From contig CALGGE010000066.1 in NCBI GenBank assembly GCA_937916125.1, positions 1 to 64,000 on the forward strand: a DNA stretch of 64,000 nucleotides, in the 5' to 3' direction. A model generated the notes under the pieces. It saw only the letters and a program-made list of their open reading frames with translations. It did no database searches and was not told the origin of the DNA. Below, piece by piece: positions 6,811-15,906 of this stretch. Source of the stretch: an uncultured Elusimicrobia bacterium (GTDB lineage Bacteria; Elusimicrobiota; Endomicrobiia; Endomicrobiales; Endomicrobiaceae). A program made the position numbers and the translations under genes. How positions within the stretch are numbered: position 1 is the stretch's first letter; every line of letters starts with the position of its first letter.

Positions 6811-9800
6811 TTATAAGTTTATACATTTGTTTTCTTTAAGGTTATCGTATTCGTCGAGAGATTTGAGGTATGCGATAACCTTTTCCATATTGGTAAGAAG
6901 TGAACAGCCGCATTTTATGGCAGCTTTCCTGATAGTGGCATTTTCTTTTCTTTCCACAATATCAAAAGTTTTATGAATGTTTATTACAAAATCCACCTTG
7001 CCATCTTTAATAATATCGGTCGCTCTCGGCGTTTGATGCCAATGGACTGTATTAACGGTATATCCTTTGGACTGTAAATATTTGGATGTTCCTGCGGTAG
7101 CATATACGGGGACATTTAATTTATATAGATTTTCTATAACTTCCATGAATTTTATTTTGTCTTTTTCTCTTCCGGAACTTACAAGTACTCCCTTAACAGG
7201 CTTTTTAATTTGAGTAGCTTCCAAAGAAAGTATCATGGCTTGGTTGAAATCTTTACCCAAACAGCCCACTTCTCCCGTAGAACCCATCTCAACACCCGTT
7301 ACAGGATCTGCACCGTCAAGCCTTCTATAGCTGAACATCGAGGCTTTCATACCGACGAAAGGTATTTCGCTTTCGTCAACCATAATTTTGGATATTTTTT
7401 CGTTGTTCATTACTTTGCAGGAAATTTCAGCAAGATTTTTGCCCGAGACTTTTGAAATAAAAGGGAAAGATCTTGAAGCTCTTGAATTACATTCGATTAC
7501 TTTGACGTCATTATCTTTTGCAATGAATTGAATATTGAACGGACCGTTTAAGTTAAGCCCTTTGGCTATTTTTCTGACGATATCTTTTATTGTGTTTACG
7601 GTTTTAACGTAAAGTTTTTCCGGAGGGAACACAAGCGTTGCATCGCCGGAATGAATGCCCGCATTCTCGACATGTTCGCTTACGAGAGAAATGATAACTT
7701 CACCGTTTTTTGCCACTCCGTCACATTCAACTTCTTTGGCATCAAGAATAAATTTTGAAATTACTACGGGATAATCGTCGGAAATATCTTTTGTTAATGA
7801 TAAGAAATAATCAAGGCTTGCATCATCTGCAGCAACATTCATAAGCGTTCCCGATAATACAAAACTCGGTCTTATAAGAACAGGATAACCTACTCTTTTA
7901 ATAAATTCGTCTATTTCTTTTCTTGATGTGGCAGATATCCATTCAGGTTGGTCTATGCCCATTTTATCGAGCAGTGCGGAAAATTTGTTTCTGTCTTCAG
8001 CCATATCGACGGTTTTTGCGTTGTGCCCGAGAATTTTAACCTTTGCTTCACTTAAAGCCGGTATAAGATTGTTGGGATTTTGTCCCCCCATACAAGCTAT
8101 AACACCTTTTGGCTTTTCAATATCTGCAATATCAAGAACTCTTTCAAAAGATAATTCTTCAAAATACAATCTGTCCGATGTTGAAAAGTCCGTCGATACC
8201 GTCTCCGGATTACAGTTTATAATAATACTGTCAGCTCTTTTCTGTTTGAAATATTTGCTTGTCATTACGGAACACCAGTCGAACTCACAGCTGCTGCCTA
8301 TTCTGTAACTTCCGCTGCCAAGCGTTATTATGCCGGAATTTTTTTTGGTAAGTGTTATATCGTTATGCGTACCGTCATAAGATAAATATAAATAGTTTGA
8401 ACTTGTAGGGTATTCCGCAGATGTTGTATCTATCTGTTTTACTACAGGAACAATTCCGAGTTTTTTTCTTATTTTTCTTATTTGAAACGACAGAGTTTTA
8501 ATTTCTTTCTGTGTATATTTTTTGTTCGGTTCTTTTACCGTAAGATATGTTTTTACAATCTGGTAATCCGAAAAACCGAATCTTTTGAGCTGTCTGATAT
8601 ATTCTTTATCAAAAGATTTAAACGTATCATAAAGATTTTTATTTTTGCTTTTTTTAATCAATTCCGTAAGATCATTTTCCGTGTCGGCAAGCTGTTTAAT
8701 ATGGAATAAAAACCATTTGGAAATTTTTGATAATTCCGCAACTTTGTCTATGGAATATTTTCTTTTGAAAGCTTCGTATATTGCGAACAATCTTAAATTT
8801 GTGGGGTTGGCTATTTCGTATTCAAGCTCTGTTTGATTTGCTTTTTTAAATAATCCTGCCGTTATACCTTCGTCGTTTTCATTTACCATTCTGACGGCTT
8901 TCTGAAGAATTTCGCAAAAATTTCTTCCTATAGCCATTACTTCCCCGACGGATTTCATCTGGGTTCCCAATAATTTTGAAACACCCGTAAATTTGGTTAA
9001 ATCCCATCTGGGAACTTTTAATGTTACGTAATCGAGCGACGGTTCATAAAATGCGGATGTCGTTTGTGTTACGGGATTTTTAAGCTCAAGAAGATTAAAA
9101 CCGGATACGACCTTTGCTGCAATATATGCTATGGGATAACCTGTTGCTTTTGAAGCAAGTGCCGACGAACGGGAAAGCCTTGCGTTTATTTCTATCACGT
9201 AAAATTCTTTTTTGTTCGGGCTTAATGCAAACTGTACGTTACATTCGCCGATAACACCGATATTATGGACAATTTTTATTGCCGTGTCTCTTAACATATT
9301 GTTTTCTATGTTGTCTATTGTCTGGCACGGTGCAATAACTATGGAATCTCCGGTATGTATTCCCATAGGGTCAAAATTTTCCATATTACATATTGTTATG
9401 CAGTTGCCCTGCCTGTCACGCATAACTTCATATTCTATTTCTTTCCAACCGTATAACGATTTTTCTATTAAAATTTGAGGGACGCTCATTAGTGCGGAAG
9501 AGGCAAGATTTTTAAGAGTTTCTTTGTCTTCTGCCAGTCCGCTGCCAAGCCCGCCCAAGGCAAAAGCAGATCTTGTTATTACGGGATATCCTATTTCTTC
9601 GGCGACAGCCAAAGCTTCTTTTACGGAAGACACTGCCTTACTTGCGGGAATAGGAACATTTATTTCTTTCATTTTAGCGGCAAATAAATCTCTGTTTTCC
9701 GACATTTCAAGAGAATCTACGGTTGTTCCCAAAACTTCCACGCCGTATTTTTTTAGTACTCCTGCTTTTTGAAGTTCTATAACACAGTTGAGTGCAGTCT

Positions 9801-10095
9801 GTCCGCCGAAACCTGATATTATACCGACAGGTTTTTCCTGCTCAATAACTTTCTGCACCCAAAAAGGTGTAACAGGATATAAATAAACTTTTTTATCAAT
9901 ATCCGAATTTGTTTGCACTGAAGCAATATTAGGATTTACGACGATAACTTCAATATTTTCTTCCTGAAGAGCTTTAACCGCCTGAGAACCAGAATAATCA
10001 AATTCCCCCGCTTGTCCTATGGATAATGCTCCTGAACCGAGCAGAATTACTTTTTGTTTTTTATTTCCTTTAGATTTTAAAAAATTCAGTATCAT
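6811..10095 (-). CDS. carB: Carbamoyl-phosphate synthase large subunit
   Basis: 1094 aa from the ATG at 10095 (ribosome site CGGAGAA; the longer frame to 10179 reads repeat DNA). It contains the two synthetase halves: the first begins GSGALSIGQAGEFDYSGSQA with ATP-grasp motifs, the second begins LGSGSYRIGSSCEFDWCSV, and a C-terminal MGS-like regulatory domain (TAGTSKYLQSKGYTV) ends the protein. It uses ammonia from CarA, bicarbonate and two ATP to make carbamoyl phosphate for pyrimidines and arginine. The GQAGEFDYSGSQA and NIASVQT signatures are those of the Bacteroidetes/eukaryote-type enzyme rather than of E. coli CarB. It is third in an ANTAR-carA-carB unit. Confidence 0.95.
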   Translation of the reverse strand: MILNFLKSKGNKKQKVILLGSGALSIGQAGEFDYSGSQAVKALQEENIEVIVVNPNIASVQTNSDIDKKVYLYPVTPFWVQKVIEQEKPVGIISGFGGQTALNCVIELQKAGVLKKYGVEVLGTTVDSLEMSENRDLFAAKMKEINVPIPASKAVSSVKEALAVAEEIGYPVITRSAFALGGLGSGLAEDKETLKNLASSALMSVPQILIEKSLYGWKEIEYEVMRDRQGNCITICNMENFDPMGIHTGDSIVIAPCQTIDNIENNMLRDTAIKIVHNIGVIGECNVQFALSPNKKEFYVIEINARLSRSSALASKATGYPIAYIAAKVVSGFNLLELKNPVTQTTSAFYEPSLDYVTLKVPRWDLTKFTGVSKLLGTQMKSVGEVMAIGRNFCEILQKAVRMVNENDEGITAGLFKKANQTELEYEIANPTNLRLFAIYEAFKRKYSIDKVAELSKISKWFLFHIKQLADTENDLTELIKKSKNKNLYDTFKSFDKEYIRQLKRFGFSDYQIVKTYLTVKEPNKKYTQKEIKTLSFQIRKIRKKLGIVPVVKQIDTTSAEYPTSSNYLYLSYDGTHNDITLTKKNSGIITLGSGSYRIGSSCEFDWCSVMTSKYFKQKRADSIIINCNPETVSTDFSTSDRLYFEELSFERVLDIADIEKPKGVIACMGGQNPNNLIPALSEAKVKILGHNAKTVDMAEDRNKFSALLDKMGIDQPEWISATSRKEIDEFIKRVGYPVLIRPSFVLSGTLMNVAADDASLDYFLSLTKDISDDYPVVISKFILDAKEVECDGVAKNGEVIISLVSEHVENAGIHSGDATLVFPPEKLYVKTVNTIKDIVRKIAKGLNLNGPFNIQFIAKDNDVKVIECNSRASRSFPFISKVSGKNLAEISCKVMNNEKISKIMVDESEIPFVGMKASMFSYRRLDGADPVTGVEMGSTGEVGCLGKDFNQAMILSLEATQIKKPVKGVLVSSGREKDKIKFMEVIENLYKLNVPVYATAGTSKYLQSKGYTVNTVHWHQTPRATDIIKDGKVDFVINIHKTFDIVERKENATIRKAAIKCGCSLLTNMEKVIAYLKSLDEYDNLKENKCINL

Positions 10096-10149
10096 AAAAT
10101 TTCTCCGAAATTTTTTGATGTATGGACTGAAATCGCCTTGCAATTTTTT

Positions 10150-10240
10150 CAACTTTTCAACTGTCGTTCTGTCTGTCATGCTGAGCTTGTCGAAGCATCT
10201 CGTCGTTCATTGTACATTGTCGTTTTCAGCCGTTCAGCTT
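10150..10240. repeat. Interspersed repeat, copy 2
   Basis: TTCAACTTTTCAACTGTCG, then a GAGCTTGTCGAAGC-centred hairpin and TACATTGT units, inserted between carA and carB. Confidence 0.8.
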
Positions 10241-10241
10241 A

Positions 10242-11354
10242 TTATAAGCTATTAATAAACTCCGTAAGAATCCAAGCTGTATCGTTAGGTCCGCTTGAAG
10301 CCTCCGGATGAAACTGTACCGACATAAAAGGTTTTGTCTTATGTTTTATACCTTCAACACCTTTATCGTTCGCATTTTCAAACCACAAATTCCAATCTTT
10401 GTTTATTGTAGCGGCATCCACGGTATAACTGTGGTTTTGGCTCGTCATAAATGCCTTTTGTTCCGGTATAATAAATACCGGCTGGTTATGACTTCTGTGC
10501 CCGTAAGGCATTTTCTTAATTTTTGCACCGCTTGCAAGAGATATTATTTGGTGACCTAAACAAATACCCAAAACAGGTTTATTCCCGTCCAATAATTTTT
10601 TTACTCTTTCCACAAGATTGCCGGTGTTTCTCGGATCTCCCGGACCGTTGCTTATTAACCATCCGTCAGCTTCTACTGTAGAGAAATCCGTATCCCACGG
10701 TAACAATTCTATTTGACAGCCTCTGTCAACAAGCATTCTCAAAATATTCCATTTTACACCGCAATCAACGACGGCAACTTTCTTCTTTCCTGTTCCGAAA
10801 ATTCTTCTTTCTTTTGTTGATACCGTCGGCATAAGGTTGAATTTTGAAGGGTCAACATATTCGTCTTTTTTAAAATTTTCTATAAAAGGAAATTTTTTTA
10901 TGGTGTTTTCTTTTTTTACACCTTCGGGAACAATCCAACCGAAAAGATTTCTGGTGTTTCTTATTGTTTGAACCAAATATCTTGTGTCTATTCCCATAAT
11001 TCCCGGAACTTTTTGTTCTATCATCCATTGCTCCAAAGGAATCATACTGCCGTAATGATAACTCTCGTCGAAAATTTCGGATACTATAATACCTTGTGTT
11101 TTAATTGAAGAACTTTCATGTCCGAAAGATGTTAAAAAATTGTCATTGAGTTTCGGAACTCCGTAATTTCCTATAAGACAGAAACTGAACACAAGAATTT
11201 GCCCTATATACGACGGGTCGGACATAGATTCGCTGTATCCGAGCATTCCGGTATTAAAAACCATTTCCCCGCTTACGGAACAATCATAGCCTATAAGTTT
11301 ACCCTCAAACTTCATCCCGTTTGAAAGTTCCAATACTGCTTTTTTTCTCTTCAT
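10242..11354 (-). CDS. carA: Carbamoyl-phosphate synthase small (glutaminase) subunit
   Basis: 370 aa, normal length. The N-terminal CPSase_sm_chain domain is followed by a class I glutamine amidotransferase domain with the nucleophile in LGICLGHQI and the catalytic His-Glu in VQFHPEAS. It releases ammonia from glutamine and channels it to CarB. It follows the ANTAR regulator by 35 bases and precedes carB by about 146 bases that hold a repeat. Confidence 0.95.
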   Translation of the reverse strand: MKRKKAVLELSNGMKFEGKLIGYDCSVSGEMVFNTGMLGYSESMSDPSYIGQILVFSFCLIGNYGVPKLNDNFLTSFGHESSSIKTQGIIVSEIFDESYHYGSMIPLEQWMIEQKVPGIMGIDTRYLVQTIRNTRNLFGWIVPEGVKKENTIKKFPFIENFKKDEYVDPSKFNLMPTVSTKERRIFGTGKKKVAVVDCGVKWNILRMLVDRGCQIELLPWDTDFSTVEADGWLISNGPGDPRNTGNLVERVKKLLDGNKPVLGICLGHQIISLASGAKIKKMPYGHRSHNQPVFIIPEQKAFMTSQNHSYTVDAATINKDWNLWFENANDKGVEGIKHKTKPFMSVQFHPEASSGPNDTAWILTEFINSL

Positions 11355-11389
11355 TTTTCCTCTGTTGTAACAGAAATATTCTGCACTTT

Positions 11390-11968
11390 TTAATTAAACA
11401 TTTTTATTATCGTTTTAGCTATTTCGTTTATCGTTCTGCCTGAGTCCATCGCTTTTTTTCTCAGATTATTATATGCACTTTTTTCATCCATTTTAAATTT
11501 TTTCATCAGTAAACCTTTTGCAATATCAACATTTTTTCTTTCTTCTATTTGATATTCAAGGTCGGAAACTTTCTGTTCTATATCGTGTATTTTATGCGAC
11601 ATTCTGACGGCAAGTTCTGTTGTATGTACCAAAACTTGTTTGTTTATGGGTTTTGTAATACAGAAAATATCGGTGGAATCTTTTTTTAATTCGTCTATAT
11701 TATCGCTTTGAGACGGCGTTGCAAGAATTATCGTCGGGCAAATTTTTAAGTCTTTCATTTTTAATGCAAGCTCGTACCCGTTCATATCTTCTAAGGAATA
11801 ATCCGTTAATAAAATATCAGGGAACTGTTGCATAGCTTGTCTAATTGCTTCATTGCCTGAGTTTTCTATGTAGTTGATTGAAAAATTATTTGCGGATTGG
11901 GACAGAAGTGCCCTTATTTCTTCATATTCTTTTTTTGGACAGACTAACAACAGATTTGTCTTGTTCAT
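11390..11968 (-). CDS. Response-regulator-like protein with ANTAR RNA-binding domain
   Basis: 192 aa. Residues ~1-125 are a receiver-like domain (LLTDYSLEDMNGYELALKM with a phosphorylatable Asp position, and a TKPIN segment), then a coiled region (~130-150), then a C-terminal ANTAR domain (IAKGLLMKKFKMDEKSAYNNL). ANTAR proteins bind paired RNA hairpins and prevent transcription termination, often in nitrogen-assimilation genes. The gene is preceded by a terminator-like hairpin in its own leader and is followed closely by carA-carB, so it may control itself and carbamoyl-phosphate synthesis. GGAGG precedes the ATG. Confidence 0.88.
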   Translation of the reverse strand: MNKTNLLLVCPKKEYEEIRALLSQSANNFSINYIENSGNEAIRQAMQQFPDILLTDYSLEDMNGYELALKMKDLKICPTIILATPSQSDNIDELKKDSTDIFCITKPINKQVLVHTTELAVRMSHKIHDIEQKVSDLEYQIEERKNVDIAKGLLMKKFKMDEKSAYNNLRKKAMDSGRTINEIAKTIIKMFN

Positions 11969-12000
11969 AAAGGTACCTCCTGCTATACGACAAAATTTTA

Positions 12001-12046
12001 CACAAAAATAAAGGAGCTTAAGACAGTCACTCCATCAAGCCCCTTT
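12001..12046 (-). terminator. Terminator-like hairpin in the ANTAR gene leader
   Basis: Stem AAAGGAGCTT (12010-12019) with AAGCCCCTTT (12037-12046), ten pairs including one G-U on the minus strand, followed by TTTATTTTT. It lies between promoter and coding region, about 40 bases before the start codon. A second hairpin, ATTATCAA/TTGATAAT (12054-12072), overlaps the -10 box and is only partly transcribed. I could not draw a convincing paired hexaloop ANTAR target. Confidence 0.65.
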
Positions 12047-12070
12047 GCCGTTCATTATCAAGTTTTGATA

Positions 12071-12099
12071 ATTATATCACTTTTAATTTGTCGTGTCAA
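12071..12099 (-). promoter_or_regulatory. Promoter of ANTAR-carA-carB
   Basis: Minus-strand TTGACA (12094-12099), 17-bp spacer, TATAAT (12071-12076); both boxes are perfect. Confidence 0.85.
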
Positions 12100-12183
12100 G
12101 GAATTGCAGGGATCAATACATATTGGACTTCCACACCATAATTTTCTCCTAATCACAAGTTATTTGTGTATGGATGTATAGAA

Positions 12184-12310
12184 ACGACAATGTACAACAA
12201 CGACAGTTGAAAAGTTGAACAGTTGAAGAGTTGAAAACGACAACGACGAACAGCAACGGCGAGATTCCCGACTACGAATTTCGGGAATGACAGACGAAAC
12301 GGCAATAACA
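12184..12310. repeat. Interspersed repeat, copy 3
   Basis: Tandem AGTTGAA(A/C/G)AGTTGAA units with ACGACAATGTACAA and a CCCGACTACGAATTTCGGG hairpin, in the 357-base space between the ANTAR and HXXEE genes. The remaining 12100-12183 shows no gene. Confidence 0.85.
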
Positions 12311-12325
12311 ATGACCGGTGGAGTT

Positions 12326-12937
12326 TTATTTTGAGAGGGCTTTCTCTCTTTTCATTTTAGGTACAAGGTAACCGAATCCGTAAATCATCATTGAAGCTTG
12401 TGCTAAAATTCCCACAATAATGCTTACAACGTTTGTTGTACCCGATACCAAATTGTTTGATATAAAATACCATACGGTATAAGCCCCTACGGGAATGTTT
12501 AATAATATGCTGACGACAAGTCCGGGATTATATTTTCTTCCGAACTTAAAGAACATTACAACATGAGCAAAAGCATTTAAGAACGAAAAATAAGCAGTCC
12601 ATAAACCGAACTTAAGTCCGAAGAAATGAGCCAATAAGGCGGAAAATGGCATAGCAATATAAACTAACGGAATGTTTATCCAAAAAGAACCGGCTTTCGT
12701 TAAAGGATATTCTCCCCCGTCGGATTTCATCATGTTACGATTAAAGAAATCAAGAAATCCGCCCGGCATAACATATTCTTCAAATTCGTGTGCCCAATAA
12801 ATTATGCCTTGCAACCAAATAAGGTACAATGCATAATTAACATCTCTTAAATATAAAAGTACCAATATAAAAGAATATACAGCCAAAAAAGGTGTTGCTT
12901 TCATCCAATTATCATAAAGCCATTTCATATTTTCCAC
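12326..12937 (-). CDS. HXXEE-domain integral membrane protein
   Basis: 203 aa with about five to six hydrophobic segments. The motif HEFEE (YWAHEFEEYVMPGG) in the second membrane region defines the HXXEE family, and a later NAFAHVVMF segment supplies a second conserved His. The function of this family is unknown; the polar residues inside the membrane suggest metal binding or catalysis. A repeat copy ends just after its stop. It lies 19 bases after the RhuM-like chimera. Confidence 0.75.
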   Translation of the reverse strand: MENMKWLYDNWMKATPFLAVYSFILVLLYLRDVNYALYLIWLQGIIYWAHEFEEYVMPGGFLDFFNRNMMKSDGGEYPLTKAGSFWINIPLVYIAMPFSALLAHFFGLKFGLWTAYFSFLNAFAHVVMFFKFGRKYNPGLVVSILLNIPVGAYTVWYFISNNLVSGTTNVVSIIVGILAQASMMIYGFGYLVPKMKREKALSK

Positions 12938-12956
12938 CGAAGGTTCGTTTATGATA

Positions 12957-13472
12957 CTATTTGATTATGGTTAAATTAGCAAATTTTGCCAATAATTTTT
13001 TCTCTTGTCCATTAGAAAATAAAACTGTTAATATTAAATTATCACCAGAACACTCTTTTCCTATTATCTTTCCGTTACCGAAAGTTTGATGAGAAACAAT
13101 AGTACCTATTTGATAAGAACTGTTATCTACTCTTTCTAATGGTTCATCTTCTTTCGGTACAAACGGAGTATTGTTTACAATCTGTTTCTTTTTTGTGGAA
13201 ATAACACGAATCCAACCATTCCTTGATATTGCTCTTATTCCCTCTTTTTGAACTTGTAAGTAATCCTTACAAGTTGCATCTTTGTTCAATTCTTTATCCT
13301 CATATATATGTTTTAAATGAAGCGTAATATTTTGTGTTGTCGTTTCAAATAATTCAGCCATTTTTTTCTGAGTAAGCCAAATATTTTCATCCGCATATAA
13401 TACATCTATTTTTACTTGTCCATCATTAGAATTGAAAAATATTATTTCATTATCATTTACAGATTGTTTCAT
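12957..13472 (-). CDS. Chimeric ORF: RhuM-family N-terminus joined to a UvrD-like C-terminal tail
   Basis: 171 aa. Residues ~5-70 match the start of RhuM-family proteins, which are often encoded within type I restriction operons (WLTQKKMAELFETTTQNIT, HLKHIYEDKEL). The frame then changes to ~100 residues resembling the C-terminal domain of UvrD/PcrA helicases (GTIVSHQTFGNGKIIGKE, with a Tudor-like fold). Neither part is complete, so this looks like a deletion product joining two gene fragments. Whether it is expressed is unknown. Confidence 0.65.
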   Translation of the reverse strand: MKQSVNDNEIIFFNSNDGQVKIDVLYADENIWLTQKKMAELFETTTQNITLHLKHIYEDKELNKDATCKDYLQVQKEGIRAISRNGWIRVISTKKKQIVNNTPFVPKEDEPLERVDNSSYQIGTIVSHQTFGNGKIIGKECSGDNLILTVLFSNGQEKKLLAKFANLTIIK

Positions 13473-13500
13473 TATTATCTCCCAAAACCAATTATATTAC

Positions 13501-13581
13501 TTATATATATAATAAACTAACGGAATTTTTGTAATTTTGTATTATTTGTTCATCTGCAATTCTTTTACCTATATTCCAATA
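13501..13581 (-). pseudogene. DUF1016 (YhcG-type nuclease) N-terminal fragment
   Basis: The minus strand reads YWNIGKRIADEQIIQNYKN before a stop. This is the typical N-terminal segment of DUF1016 proteins, which often accompany type I restriction systems. Only about 26 codons remain, eight bases after the hsdS remnant. Confidence 0.6.
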
Positions 13582-13589
13582 CAATATTA

Positions 13590-13841
13590 TTAAATTTTTG
13601 TTTTTTCAACATCAATTTCGCCATTCATTAGTTTTGGTAAAAGAGTGTCTCGTAAATTTGCTAATAGTTCGTTTTCTATTTTATTTTCACCTATCAAGTT
13701 GAACAATGGTGAAACTATTTTATTGTATTTGGTTACAAGTTTTTTATCTATATCACCTATAGGCAAATTTTCAATATGTTGTAGATATATATGAGGTTGA
13801 GCAGAACCTGTTTTCGAATCATAAATTTCTTGCTGTCTATT
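13590..13841 (-). pseudogene. hsdS C-terminal fragment (type I restriction specificity subunit)
   Basis: Minus-strand frame ends ...LLANLRDTLLPKLMNGEI plus a few residues, the standard end of HsdS, preceded by LPIGDIDKKLV and YNKIVSPLFNLI, which match the last conserved helix. About 84 codons remain and no start is present. It is joined directly to an hsdM fragment in another frame. Confidence 0.75.
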
Positions 13842-14007
13842 TTTTTAATAAAACAAACAAAAAATAAATATTTTCAGAAACACTATTATCAATAAAAGAA
13901 GAATCTGAAGACCATACAGGAATATGCCCCCACAAAACACAGGCAGCATCCCACAACTGTTTTTCAAATCCGATATTTGCATTATTTTTATTTGTTTTTG
14001 TAGTCAT
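13837..14007 (-). pseudogene. hsdM N-terminal fragment (type I restriction methylase)
   Basis: The ATG at 14007 begins MTTKTNKNNANIGFEKQLWD then AACVLWGHIP, matching the HsdM N-terminal domain (xIGFExxLWxAAD), and stops after 56 codons. The normal protein is about 500 aa. A large deletion removed most of hsdM and the front of hsdS. Confidence 0.7.
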
Positions 14008-14062
14008 TTTATCTCTCTGTATATAAATTTATTTACTTTAATATTCTACCAAATTCGATAAT

Positions 14063-14213
14063 AATTTGCCAAAAGTTATTTGGAATACGGATGATTTCTG
14101 TATTTTTCGTTGAAAATATAAAGCCCTTTTTTACTCGGATAATATAATATTTTTTTTACATTTCGGATATTTTCATTTTAGGGTTGGAATAATTTTTAAA
14201 AATATCCGTTAAT
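14063..14213 (-). repeat. Partial duplicate of the AbiEi antitoxin gene
   Basis: This segment is nearly identical to 15541-15692 inside the antitoxin gene; differences are a few substitutions and indels in A/T runs. It encodes pieces of the region from IFKNYSNPKMK to RNHPYSK. The two copies lie in the same orientation on either side of the toxin gene. Confidence 0.85.
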
Positions 14214-14249
14214 ATTTCCAATATTGAAGTTTTGTTTTTATTGTAAAAG

Positions 14250-15143
14250 CTAAGCAAATTTTAGCTTTTTTATAATATCAAAGAAAAATTCTTTTGACCA
14301 AATTAACACACTATCTTTATTATCAACGAATCTCAAAACATCTTTTTTTGCCTGTTCAAAATCAATGTTATCAAATTTTTCTTTCAACATTTTTATAACT
14401 TTTTCTCGCGTTAAAGCATTATTGCTGTTCCAATGTCCAGTTTGTTCCAATCTCTTTTGTAAGTGCTTTAAATTTACGGGAACATCTCTTGCAACATACC
14501 AAACAAAATCATATAAATCTCTGCCTTTTATTCTTTTGCTTTTCCAATTTCTGCATAGTATTGCATGAATTTTCCCTGCAAATAAGCAATCCTGCATAAA
14601 TACTTTTACATTAAACGGAATAGGTAACAAAACGGATTTTATTTCCGTATCAAAATTTGCAGGAGGGTTTGTGTCTACTTCAAGTTTTATTTTTAAGTCA
14701 GCAAGAGTATTGCCTGTTATATTTTTAGATTTTATAACCAACAACTGTTGTAAAGTGTCCGCTTTTAAAAATGCCGATTCTATTTGTGTATTTGTTGTTT
14801 TCTTTTTTATGTTAACGGTTGCACTAAAGCCAAAAGAATTTAATTCTTTCTCGATGAAAGGACAATACTGTTCAAGAGAAAAATTTTTATTTCGTTTCAA
14901 TAAAGAAAAATCCATATCTTCACTAAATCTGTCTAACCCGTATAGAATTCTTAAAGCCGTTCCTCCGTAAAAGGCAGCTTGTTCAAAAAATTTCCCTCGC
15001 CAAAGTCCTAACAATGCTATAGACTGAAATATTTCTCTTAAAGCATTTATTTCATCTTCTTGAGATTCTATTTTATATTTATTTAACATTATTTGTATTG
15101 TTGAATTCACTATTTTTGCACTCTCTTTAAAAATTTCATACAC
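14250..15143 (-). CDS. AbiEii-type nucleotidyltransferase toxin (type IV toxin-antitoxin)
   Basis: 297 aa. The nucleotidyltransferase core is clear: FYGGTALRILYGLDRFSEDM then DFSLL, with the GG(T/S) and DxD residues, and later GRDLYDFVWY typical of the AbiEii/Toxin_PL family. These toxins transfer nucleotides, reported on tRNA in related MenA-type enzymes, and are neutralised by an AbiEi antitoxin. The antitoxin gene lies directly upstream and overlaps by 34 bases, the usual arrangement. Confidence 0.88.
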   Translation of the reverse strand: MYEIFKESAKIVNSTIQIMLNKYKIESQEDEINALREIFQSIALLGLWRGKFFEQAAFYGGTALRILYGLDRFSEDMDFSLLKRNKNFSLEQYCPFIEKELNSFGFSATVNIKKKTTNTQIESAFLKADTLQQLLVIKSKNITGNTLADLKIKLEVDTNPPANFDTEIKSVLLPIPFNVKVFMQDCLFAGKIHAILCRNWKSKRIKGRDLYDFVWYVARDVPVNLKHLQKRLEQTGHWNSNNALTREKVIKMLKEKFDNIDFEQAKKDVLRFVDNKDSVLIWSKEFFFDIIKKLKFA

Positions 15144-15748
15144 ATATTTATTTTGCGGGACTTTCCATACACGGCTAAAGATTCAAGAACTTTTGCATCC
15201 ATACCAAAAAACATATCTTCATCTACTCTTAAATCGTTAAATAAATAGTTTTCGACATCATCATAGTTGTTCAAAATATTCATAGTATCATTTTTTATTT
15301 TATCGGCTAAAGCTCGTTCTTTCGTCGCAGCCAAAAACGAAACATATTCGTTTTTTATTATTGTTATACCGATATTATAATAATCTTGCGGTACTTGCAT
15401 ATAACTAAATGTTCCTATAGGTGTAATAAAGTCTTTATTTCTTTTTATTGTGGAACAAGTTATATCCAAAACTTTTTCCGGAATTATTCCATAGTAAGAA
15501 AGCATATATTCCGCAGAAACTATAGATGGTCCGTAAATTAAATTTGCCAAAAGTTCTTTGGAATACGGATGATTTCTGTATTTTTCGTTGAAAATATAAA
15601 GCCCTTTTTTTACTCGGATAATATAATGCTTTTTTAACATCACGGATATTTTCATTTTAGGGTTGGAATAATTTTTAAAAATATCCGTTAATGTTAAATA
15701 ATCGAACTCTTCTGAAGTGATTTTTTTTCTTATATCCAATAAATTCAT
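15110..15748 (-). CDS. AbiEi-type antitoxin and transcriptional repressor
   Basis: 212 aa. An N-terminal winged-helix-like region (LTLTDIFKNYSNPKMKISVM) is followed by the AbiEi core (GPSIVSAEYMLSYYGIIPE, and KERALADKI). It should repress its own operon and block the AbiEii nucleotidyltransferase. Part of this gene is duplicated at 14063-14213 and a decayed copy of its start lies before cas9. Confidence 0.85.
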   Translation of the reverse strand: MNLLDIRKKITSEEFDYLTLTDIFKNYSNPKMKISVMLKKHYIIRVKKGLYIFNEKYRNHPYSKELLANLIYGPSIVSAEYMLSYYGIIPEKVLDITCSTIKRNKDFITPIGTFSYMQVPQDYYNIGITIIKNEYVSFLAATKERALADKIKNDTMNILNNYDDVENYLFNDLRVDEDMFFGMDAKVLESLAVYGKSRKINMCMKFLKRVQK

Positions 15749-15906
15749 ATAGATATTTTAACATACTAAGTACAAAAAGTCAATACTTACTATGCAGAAA
15801 AATAAAAAACATATTGCTTTTATTTCATATAAAGAATACTTTTTAATTGTGCAACAGCTTGTTGCCCAATTTGATTATTATTATAAAATTTATACCATTA
15901 AAGTAT

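Noticed and set aside
12001..12072. Classical ANTAR dual-hexaloop target
   Set aside because: Two hairpins exist, but the first overlaps the -10 box and neither has a clear 6-base loop with A1 and G4.
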